A DNA stretch of 44,025 nt from Ectocarpus siliculosus (Eukaryota > Sar > Phaeophyceae > Ectocarpales > Ectocarpaceae), in assembly GCA_000310025.1 (NCBI GenBank), contig FN649727.1, forward strand, positions 6,199,128-6,243,152, read 5' to 3'. The translations under genes and the position numbers were made by a program. Numbering within the stretch: the first letter of the stretch is position 1; each line of letters opens with the position of its first letter. Under the pieces are notes generated by a model that was given only the letters and a program-made list of their open reading frames with translations, ran no database searches and had not been told where the DNA came from. Positions 1 to 11,400 of the stretch are shown here, piece after piece.

Positions 1-94
1 GCGAATTGCGTATTATACCGCTGCAGATCGAATATCGATGAAGAGTAACAGCGTATCCCTAAGCCATTGAGTTAGCAGAAGCAGCAGCTGGGCA

Positions 95-130
<36 letters not shown>

Positions 131-2473
131 GATTGTTGTACGTGGACGTTGGTGTGTGGTTTTGGATATTTGGCTGGTTCAGCGTAGAAAATAGGAGGGT
201 GTGAAACAGGCCATGGGAAGGTACACACGCAAAAGAAATAGTTAGCCCATTTTAGTCTACTCCTCGAGTTCGTTCCAGACGAAAGCGTGCCAGCCTGTTA
301 ATTTTATAAATTAGACTCGCGTGTAGAGCGGCGAAAAGCAACAAAGCAGTAGAGCAAGGTATACGTGGTTTGATAGGCGCACAAAAACGTCTTTTTTGTA
401 AGCGTTACATTTTTCGATATTTTACGTCATTGTACGGACATGTGAGTTCGGAGGCGTTCTGGTGTGTAAACCGTGTTGATTTGGTTCGATTTTTTAGGAT
501 GGTCCCAAACTGTTTACGGAGTTGGATGTGTCGAATCGCGAGATGGTTTTTGGGGGGGAACCGTTACAGCAGCAGTATCGTTGATTTGCTTGTATTCTTG
601 TTTCAGCTCAAGTCGCATGCACGACATTTTGTTTTCCTTGAAGCACCTCATGTTGGATCAGCTTAATTAAGTTTGGAAGAGGAGGTAGGTAGAGATCATC
701 AGCAGAAGCTAGTTTTGTATACGCAGAGAAATAGAGAAGCGCGAAGTACCGGGCACTGCCGGGAAGTCGAACATTGACATGCAGGCGTGTGCACAACAGG
801 GTCGATGACCCAAGTGCATTGCCGCAGGAATGGTTTATTTTGCACGGTACATGTATAGCAGTACTTCCTTGTGTCGGCCTCAGGCTGTCACGTCACGTAG
901 GGCCGCGTGTGCAAAAATGTTGCAGTGCGCCCTGTGCGACCCACACCCGCAACCGAGTTGTCTGACCACGTGGCTGCCGCTGATGCCAGTTCAAGAAATA
1001 AACACGATGCCCTGCTCGCTCACATTTGTTCTGTTTGCTGAGCGGAAATCCCTTCGGGACTTGGCGGCAAATCACGACGCGCTTAGTTACGACGCGTCCA
1101 CCAAACCAACAATATGAGACCCCGGACACGATAGACAAGCAACCCCATGTCGACAAAGGCATGGGGGAGTCCTTGCTGTTGTCTTGCAGCTGTCCTGACT
1201 ATAGCAGCATTATGCATGTCTTCTCGGAAATAGCTTCATTGGAAACGGGTGTGTGTGTGTAGCTGACCAAAGACACCGCACGGTAGGTTGTGGTCAATCA
1301 ATCATCATGCGCCCGACGTACCACACGCGTTCCCCCCCCCCCTCTCCCCCCTGCACGCGTAATAAAATACCGTCCAAGACGCCCCCGAAAACCGTACTGT
1401 ACAAATGCGACAGTTTTAGACCATGCGGTCTACCATACAACAGATAGGAGTCTTGCCAACTTTCGACCATGGGTCTTAGCACGTTAATCAATTCTAATTT
1501 CTTCACACCATCCTCCACACCGTAGTACATCCTGATATATATCCCTCTGTTCTTCTTACAGCTAGCTGTTTATTCTTGCAGGAGCCGGTGTGAATTCGCG
1601 ATCGACACACGTTCACATTTATTTCAACAACGGCGCACATCAGTCGAACTCCTGACTAATGTACCGCAGTAGTCTAGTGCAGATAGCGCCCGGCTTTAAA
1701 CTTGGCAGCTTCATCCTCAGTCGTATCAAACGTAACTAACAACACGAGTCACCATTTGTGAACCCAGAAAGAACTCCCCCACTAAAACCTCAATATAGCG
1801 GCCATTTGCAGCCCACAACAAGAACTGAGAACTCCGGCGTCGGTCGAAATCGTGAGGGTGTCTTAAGTGCGGGCGCCATCTGTAGCTCAGTCGACCACCT
1901 CACGATTTCGTGATACCCCCAACAAATTTTGGGCCAGGAAGGAGGTCATCACGTCACCCCCTCCCCTCCCCCAAAACCCCGCCCCCTCGATCTCGCCCCC
2001 CCTCACCTCTGTCACTGGCATTCTTCACGAAAACGCCCGAATATTGTTGGCTTGGTCGCAAAAGCCAACCTTGTATACTGCATGATGCCCTTGTTGCAGC
2101 TGTTTTGTTGCTCTCGTACTTGCGATGTTTCTTGACGCCGCTCAACAAGGACCGCATCGATCGGTGGTGGTGGTGCCCGCGTCCTCAAGGCCAACACCGC
2201 CAGACAACACCAGATTTAATTGTCTTCTACCCATTAGATACAGTCGTATCTATTATTTAGCGTTTTGGTAGTCTCGAGTCACTTTCGGTAAGCAGCTCGA
2301 AGCCGGTCGTTGCTCGCTAGAGCCACAGACTATTTGGTAGCATCTGCTTCCACGCTCGCACGTCTCATCGTATCAGCATGGATGCAGGTTGCGTTTTGGT
2401 TGGTGGGTGGTCGTAGGCCACGCCGAAAACAACCATGCGTGAATCGCGTGTTGTACGTAGTCTTGACGGATTC
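1..2473. other. 3' flank of the anoctamin gene, no gene seen
   Basis: No reading frame here resembles a known protein or splices into one. The stretch holds a run of 33 G at 95-127, a short hairpin (arms CCCCATG at 1143-1149 and CATGGGG at 1160-1166), and a C-rich block at 1957-1986 that is a G-quadruplex motif on the minus strand. It probably contains the 3' UTR of the anoctamin gene, whose stop codon is at 2476-2474. Confidence 0.6.
95..127. repeat. Poly-G homopolymer, 33 bases
   Basis: An uninterrupted run of 33 G. Similar but shorter G runs occur at 24328-24341 and at the right window edge (43992-44004 and 44009-44025). They could be real low-complexity DNA or sequencing and assembly artefacts. 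Confidence 0.9.
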
Positions 2474-5402
2474 TTATAAGGCCACATTGACACCGCGGTG
2501 CAGCTCCTCCCCTTTGGGCGACATGGCGGGGCTGATGGTAACCTTGACGCCATCCAGGGCGGCCTGGTCGATATTTTGCATGTCCTCATCCATTTCGTCG
2601 GCGATCTTGTCCACCATCTGCATGTGTTTTTTTTGTTGATAGCGTGGTACACAGTTAAGTTTTGTTTTTGTGTTATGTGCTCAGGAAGAGGTTGGAAGGG
2701 GGGGGAGAGGGTCTCTCTCATGTTCGGCACGAACAATGAGCACCATGTTCTAACCACCATACGAACTACGTTTTGTGGGCCCACGCAGACCTCTGTCCGT
2801 CATCAGGGTGCGACTAAATGGTATTGTATCGATCACGAATGGATAAAAGCATAGCTCATTACATGCATGTTGTCGTGCGTGTGCATGCATGGACTACTTC
2901 ACACACAGCTATTAATAGCTTCTGTCGGGGCCGTGCATTTCGGGGCGGGAAGGGGCAGGTAGAAGTGGGGGGGGGGGTAGAGGGGAGTCCGCCTCCTCAC
3001 CTTGGAAGACAAGAACATCGTCCTTTGCTGCTGTATGGTCACGTCCTCGGGCACGTCCGGCACGGTGGCACCCAACCCCGCCATAAAGATGAAGGCCACC
3101 CACTGGAAGAGGATGAAGAGCCATAGCCTGGTGGCCAGGCTGTACTCGCCGACGAGATCTTCGTAGATGAGGCAGATCTGCCGCACGCATCGATTGGGAA
3201 ATCCGTTTCAGTACTACACACCATAGTTACCACGGCAGCCGCATCTATCTACAAGAGGGAGAGAACGGCACGTTCTTTCTCTGTCGTCTTTTTTGTCTTG
3301 CGCGCGGCGACGCAACGCAAGTAGTTGCAGGTGACGTGAAACGTTGACAGACATGCAAAAATCTAAGAACCCGGGAGGGCGCTCCCCCCCGCATTCGCCC
3401 TTCTCGTTCCGGTGGCGTACACCGATACACTTGCTTGCCAGCCGACGAGCCAACGTGGCCGTTCGCCAACGGGACCCAGATAGAGTAGTTTTGTAGTCGA
3501 GGAAAATAGTCGTAGTGTCGTTGTGCTCTAAAAGCAGACAACAACAAAGAAAAGGTGGCGAGCGACTTGCCACCATGTTAGCCGATGTAGTCCCAATGGG
3601 GGAGCGTCCCGAGCGGAAGCTCTCTGTCGGAGGACGAACAAAAGCAACGTACTACTTTGCACACGGTGCTCAACCGGCGCTGAATGCGGCAGGCCGGACG
3701 GGAAGGGGTCTATGGTGAAAGACTATACCGGTGTGTGTCCATCCTTATCCTTATCCTTGACGGCGGGTGTTTTTCTCTTGCCCGTGTTCTCACTGCGGAG
3801 CGAGTAAAGTCGAGCCGACCCGGGTGTCCACGGACAAAGACCGTGTCCAAGGACGTTCAGCGAAGAAAGTGTCTGGTGGACGTCCCGATGAGTGTCCATG
3901 AGTTCATCCGTGGACAACCCTCCATAATTGCGTCAAAATATGCGTGTGGGGGCCGTCCCACCGGGGGGGGAGCGTGTGGCGAAACTGCTTTCGGTCGGCG
4001 ATAAGAATCGAGAGAGAAACATAATTATTTCTCCACCCTCCCGTTCTGTTCCGTTTGGGTCGAGAACAAGGAAGCACAGCGACAAGTTATTCTCTCACCA
4101 GAGCGGAGTTGGTCACGACTGCGATGCAAGAGATGGTCGTGAAAACGCCTTGCCAGCTCCCGATGTCCTCGGCGCCGCGCGGCACCGGGCGCTGCATCTG
4201 AGTGAGCAGCTTGAAGGCGTCCGAGCGCGCCTCCACGTAGTTGTTCGCCAGGGCGAGGAGGGGGGCCAGCGGGAAGGCCACGACGAACAGGGTAATGTAG
4301 CCGAACTGCACGGCCAGCTCGGCGTAGTCCATCAGGGCACCCATGATCGCTGCGCGACAGACCGACGGCGACGTATGACCATGTTGTGTCGTCTTTGTTT
4401 AATGGTGTTGATAATCTGTACCGCGGAGGATTGTTGGATTAAGCGGACATTCCGCTTATCGCACTCCCTACTTTGGGTCACTCCACTCCTCCAGCCTGAA
4501 GACGTCGGGCACCGTTCAGCTGTACTACGTTGTTTGGACGAACGAAAAGACTATCCTTGTCGCTTCGCGTTCGAAACTTGAACTTCGCCCAGTGTCCATG
4601 CCTTACACAAGTAATCCGTTCTTCAATACGCACACGCCCAACAGGACGATTCGTCGTCAATCACTCGGAGGGCCTGCCTGTATCTCTAGCGGGTAAAGCC
4701 TAACCCTTTTCTACTTGATGTTGAAAATACTGTGTGATTTTGCTGCTGGAACAAGACTACATCCACGACGGAGAGAAAGAAACCAGCAGGGCAGCGACGC
4801 AGCAACACTCACGGTCGTACTGCTCGAGGTAGAGCCCCTTCTCGGCCTGCGTGCGCTGGATGTTCTTGCCGCTGACGACGGGGACACCATCGTGACCGTG
4901 CCCGTCGCCTCGTTTCTCAGCCTTGACCCTCATCGTGTACTTGATGAACGGGATGAGCACTTCCGTCAGGTTGCCCACCTGGCGATCAGTCCAGCAGAGA
5001 ATGTACGTACGTACGTGGTGTGTGCAGCATCAGAAATGGTACTAATAGTAATGGAGGAAGAGATACGCGCAAAGCAAACGGTAGCAGCAGGTAGGTGGTG
5101 TAGGCAACAAAGGGCAGATCGTTCCTGCCGGGGGGTCGGTTGCCTCCGACGAAACCAACATGACTACAATGTATGCATATGTCGTGACGAGATTATTCTC
5201 AGAAGTTATGGGCAACATGAGCCAATGAAATTCGGCAGACGGAACTCTTGTTGGATGGGACCAACGCCCAGCACGGGCGCTCATTCTCACGAGTTTAAAC
5301 GTTGTCTCGTACTACCGCCGCTGAACAGGAAAAATGAAGAAATTACCTTTGTCTGTGTGTGTGTGAGTCTGTCTGTCTGTGTGTCTGTGTCTGTGTCTGT
5401 CT

Positions 5403-5451
<49 letters not shown>

Positions 5452-8400
5452 GGCAACTTGAAGACGACGGATTGCATACTTGACTTTGACGTTGGGAAAA
5501 CATTCATTCGTTCATTGCGGTGGTCTCCTCACCACCAGCTGCACGACGAAGACAATGGTAAGGTTGGTCGCGAGCAGGCTCATGCAGCTCTTCTCGCAGG
5601 CGACACCGATCACCTGGAGGCACAAAGCAGCAAAAGACCAAGATGAGTGCAGGAGAGCGCGGAAATTCCACGTTTGTTTCATCATCCACAACGAGGAGGA
5701 GAGTGGTCAGGCCATAGCCAACAAACGACTACATAGAATATAGTATTTTTTTCTTTGGCGTTTTCTCCGTGACAAGTCACTAAGTAGCTCTCCTTCTGTT
5801 GCTCTCTGGCTGAGCTTCAACTAACTGAAGATGTCGTCCCCCTGCGCGCAGCTTGTGTATTTTCCGGAGGATAGAGAGGTGTCCCTATTCAACTGGATGG
5901 GTGGTGTGACATCGCTTGGAGAAGGTCGTCCAAACGACAAGATCAAAACAACAGATTATTGGCCGTCGTAAACCCAAGCGGTAGGAGGGTGGCTGCAGGA
6001 CCGCAAGAGGCGGTGGGAAGGTGGGGGGAGAGGAGTGGCGCATCTTACCGGCTCCCCGATGAACGCCAGGTATATGAAGCCGCCGTACGAGTTGCAGAAA
6101 GTGAAGCAAAAGAGCTTGGACACCAGGGAGTCCTCGTACTCGGTAGAAGTGCGATGATTCTCGAAGTCTGTTAAACATTTTATCCGCGGTCAATCGTCGA
6201 TTTTGCGCATGTCGCGCTTAGCTGATTGGTTGGTGGGGTCGTCAGCTATTCGTTTTGGCTGTTTCGTGATGCTTGCGACAAATGGCATGTGTGTGCAGAA
6301 TTCGCTGAAAGAGAAAGAAGAGTAGACAAGCACAAGAGAAAGGAGCGGCAGACCATAGAAGAACAACAAGAACAAGATGGAGCGGTGGCAGCACGGTACC
6401 AAGAAAGCAGCAGCGATCTTTTTCTGAAGGGAGTACGAGCGAGTTCGAGAGGAACAAGAGGGAACATCATACTCCAATCGGTAGACGAAGGGGGTGCAAC
6501 CGCCTGGTACACAAGTACAACACCGCCAGAAACGAATGTGCGTGTAGTAGGTTACCACCTTCAACCCCCCACCCGTTGGTGTCGTACTTCGTGCGCATGA
6601 CTGTGACACGATTATACGCATGATATGGTTTGCACATCTTAGCCAAACGGACCCAGCCGAGAATCTCCACGGAAATAAGGATGGCCCCGGTGTGTGCATA
6701 ACCAAATGAGAATGACAACCGTTTCGCTTCCTCACCAGTCAGAGCAACAGCAACCTTCTTGTAGACAGCGTTCAAGACTTGAATCTGGATAGAGTTGATC
6801 ACCGACGTCACTATGCCGCCCCACGTCTCGCCCCAGTCACCAGAGGTCCCGTAAACCAGGTACCACCTGCGAAGAGAGACCACCATCAAGCATAACGTGT
6901 ACAAGCCAGCACTACCGTTGGTACTTTCCTACACATTCAGACCCCATAACATTTATTCTGTTTGTGATGGCAGCAGCAATAGGAAACGTTTTCACAGAGT
7001 GGTCCGATCCCACGGACCGGAGCTTACGGGTGGTTGAGGGTTTCCTTGTACCCTCTTGGCGGTGTCGTGTGACGTCACAACAGCGTTTACCTCGAACACG
7101 TGAGGAAAGACCAGCAGTGTGGAGTACCAACGTGTGCAAGTGGTTAAGGCCACAAAACATCTGTAGCACAAACCAGATCAATTCTGAGACACAAATTAAT
7201 TTTCAATGCGTCAACCACACGTCTCATCTCTTCCCTTATCCTTGAAGCTTTGCGTTGCTCTATGCTTGTACAACGCTATTTCTTAGCAGTATTTCTTATC
7301 TCTTTCTCCCCCACTCCTTGCCTGAAGGCGTAGACGGCCGCGATGCAGCCCACGACGATGGTGATCATTGACACGATCACGGCCGTCGCCCGCCGGGACT
7401 TCCAGGCCTTCTTGTGCGTAGGGTAGTACCTGTAATTCGTACCGCGGTGTTTCGGCAACAACAGTCAGTCGGAGTCGTCCAGTCCGAACGTGGGCGAGGG
7501 AGAAATGGAGGTTTCTTGAACTTGTTGGAAAAGAGCGTTCGTTATCGCTCGTTGTTTGTCAGGTGCTGCCTAAGGTGCTAGCGTGGGGCTATTATGTATT
7601 TTGACTAGCTTTCCCGGCGATCTTCTAGGCCCTCGTCTTTCGTGGCAAAAGAAAATGCAAACTGTTCGCGATTTCGTTCTGCACCGAGAAGAGCCAGGAT
7701 CTTCAAAACCTTTATAGCGTGGTGGTGAACATAGTCCAAAAATGGGGTGCTGGGACACGAGGTATCACTACAATATCGGACTCTTGAGGCGGCAACCGTC
7801 ATGTACTACTTGTCCTCCGGCGGCGGGCTTGACACACGGGTTTCGCTCATCACGCCCAAGGCGCGATGTGATAAGAGCCACCTACATACAGCGTGCATGT
7901 CTCCCTCAATACTTCAGCGGACAACTACGCCCCCTTTCGCTCACAGAACGGTTTTGCCGTCGATGGGGGACGGGATGAACTCTCCCTTGTACTCCGGACG
8001 GGCTTGCTCGTCTGGGTACACACACGTTGTACAAGATACATTGTGTTGGCTTCGGGGTAGGGCGTGAAAAGGGGGGGGAGAGAGGATGCGCAACATGATC
8101 GATATTGTCGACCAACTCCTTTTCTTGGAACAACGTGCAGGGCTCGAAATGTGGGCGTTCTCTAGCCTTGTGGCACCGCAGACAACACGTGAAGAAGCAG
8201 GATCTACGACCGAATTTCAAGAACCTCCAACCATGGACCTTCGTTCCTCGCACTCTCCTGGATGGATACACCCGTGTCCTCTCAGTGTTCTAGCTGTTAG
8301 GGGCACGACATGGGAGTCCCAAGGAGTGCGCTGCGAGCAAACGGAAAACGGAATTGTGCCATCTGCACTTACTTACTCCTGTTTGGTCTTCTTTGGTCGA

Positions 8401-11400
8401 AGGGTGACTTTTCTTTCCATCTCACACAGACTCTCGTCTCTGTCAGCCCCCCCCCCGCCCCCTCCATCTCTGTATCTCTCACCATTTTCGAAGCCAATCA
8501 TGCCCCACTCCAAGGCGACGCGCTTTTCTTTTCGCTTCCAGAACTCCAACATGGCTAGAAACGGTCGATCAAGAGCATCAAAAGCAGCAGCTTTGTTTCG
8601 GTGGTCCAGAAAAACGTACCGACCACCGTCCCAAATCGTACGTTTTGGCAACACGTGTCACCATATCACCAGGTCATAAAGCAGGCAGATACGCACATAA
8701 CCCTCGCAAATCCCCCCCACCCCCTGGCAACCCTTTTGACCACTTCAACAATAGACGGGGACAGGGAACTGTGGCTTGGAATCAACGAAGATACACCCTT
8801 TTCTGGTATCTTCTTCGCAGGCACGCTGAACCACTATTATTGCTGTATGGCTTTCGGACTTAGTTCTGGCTTCACGATGGCGTCCGTAGTTGTGGGGTTG
8901 GTATCCCGCGTCTCGAGTCGTGCCTTCGCTGATTCCTCACCAATTGCCCAGAAAACGACGATGGGGGCGAAGATGAGAGTTATCACGTGCTCCTCGTTCC
9001 CCGATATGTAGACGGTCATCGCGGTTATCAGACCCGCTACCCCCAGCGGAATCAGCCTGTTAGATGTAGTACCGCATGGATGGGTCAATTGCAGTCGAAC
9101 ACCGAGATAAGGTTCTGGTTGTTGCGTTCTCTGTTCCTTTAACCGCTTCAACCCGACCATTCTTCTCTAGCTGAACGGGTTTCATCCCCGCGCCACGCAA
9201 ACGAATTCTACCGCACCGAGGTTCAAGTGCTGCTTGCGTTTGGATGTAGTCTATCCATGACGCAGCATGCACGTGTCGAAGGTGCCATGCCTGGGGGATA
9301 AGATCAAAAACCTCCAGGGGAATGGTACTCTCAAGGACATACACCACACGATACCGTCGAGGCTTGCTTTCCAAGCAGGAATCAGCGTTTGTTATTCAGC
9401 CAGAAATGAAACAACATAACGCGCTCTGTTCTAGATACGAATGGGATGCCCCAACTCGCCATTTGGTGTTGCTAGTGTTGTCATGGCTGTGGTTGCGGGT
9501 GTTGTTGAAGCAAGTATTGTTGTGTTGCTGCTGCTGTTGAAGTCGGGCTCCATGAACAGCAGAGAAACTGCCCAAGGATATACGCTCGAAATGACCCTGA
9601 TGAAGTTACGAAAAAGTTTGCCTGCGCAGTTACTCATGTGTCTCCACGCCGTCCGTCCCAGCGGCAAACCGTCTAATAGCATTGCTCTGTCGGTTCGGTT
9701 TGTCTGTATCTCGACCCTTGAGCCCGCGCCAATAGCAACTCACCAAGTTGTAAGATGGCCTAAGAAGTGGAAGTACAACCCGATCTTCTCGCCGTAGTCT
9801 GTTTGGTAAGCCCATACGGCACGGCAGTTAACAGCGCGAGCAGAACGAACGCAACAGCAGATAAAATTCAATGTCCTGTTCCACACACAGAATTGTTCTC
9901 GCGCATCCATTTACAACAAACACCCCCCTTATCCGGCGTCCGCGTCAGTGTGGTTTGGTAACGAAGGTCTACTGCTGTCGCATGTTGCATATCTCAAGGT
10001 AATGACCCACCTCCTCCCAGCCAGTCAAGGCTACGCTAAGGCACATGTCTCACAATCTTTGATCTGGTCGTACGGCGATTCCCACGGCCACTGCTTGGCC
10101 ACGAGCCAGTTATTCCTAAGGCGCAGCTTGTTCTGCTTGACTGCAACAAAGAAACGGCGAGGGAAAGCAAGAAGAGAGTGCGCAGCGCGCGAACGAAGCA
10201 AAGGAATGAGGACGGTGGGAAAAGGGAGGGAAGGAGGGAGCGGGTCAGTGGTGTCTGACACCGTTGACACGTGTGACACTCCCGAGGAGAAAATGCGGTG
10301 GAATCGTGCCAACGACCTTGACTCTCGGACTCGATCCCGTCGATTCGGTCCACAGTATCTGGCGGCCCAGATTTTCGTTCACGATGCTCCCCGGTAACGT
10401 GTTTCATGCGGTCTGGCGCGACGACAGTCAAGAATCACCCCGAAACAAACACGGGACGGGTACCCGACTTCTTGACACACCCACATCTCCTACTCTGGGA
10501 AAGGGGGAAACAAGGGCGTACGCTGCGGTTGGGTTTCGATTTGCTCCTTGTATTTGTCTGGCTTCCCTTGCAGCCAGACCAACAACAACACTCCATGCGA
10601 TTCGACAAGACAGGACAAGGAGCACAAGAAGCGAACGTGGGCGGCACGATACGATGACACTTACAGTGCTTCGGGAAAAGGGCGAGGATTTTCCCCTGGA
10701 GCTTGAGCTTGTCCACGGGCAGCCCCGCCCCGCCAAGGCACATGGGCGCCTTCAAGATGTCAATGCTTATCGACAGCCGAACCACCGCTCTGAACGGGTG
10801 CCACATGCCGTCGCTTTTGTAGTACAGGTGCTGGTTGCGCGGTGGTATTATTGGGTGGCGATAGCGGCAACGAGTATGGTGAGGAGGGAAGGTGGAAGAG
10901 GGTCACAAACGTGCGCATGCTCTGATGGTTCACTGAAGTCCGCAACGCATGGAGGCTTTCGCACTTGTTTCACTTACACCACTACTACAGGCGTTTGGAA
11001 GCATCCACCAAAAACGACGGCTACCAATAACTGCTGACGTCGCGCACCTGAAGATCCGGCCTGCGGTCGTATCTGGCGTAGATGTACTCGTACGGCGACC
11101 TGAAGGAAATGTTCGGGTCGTTATTGATCTTGATGGGAGCGATTTTTGCCTCGGGGTCTCCGGCTGCGGCTGCCTCGGAAAGCTGGAAGCGGTCGAGGAG
11201 CATCTTGCGGTTCACCTGTTGTCGTTCACAAAAAAGCAGCAGCACGGAACGTGATGAAAAGGGGGAAGGGTCACTGCGGGAAAATGGCGAGGCCAGGTAA
11301 TTGAAATAAGGAAAAGAGGCTGCAATCCAACATAACTCAAACGGACGACAACGCTTTCATTGAGATGTGACGTCTTCTCAACGGGAAGCAGGTCACGTCA

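Noticed and set aside
5312-5503. Frames encoding Arg-Glu and Ser-Leu dipeptide runs
   Set aside because: They are translations of the (CT)n microsatellite within an intron.
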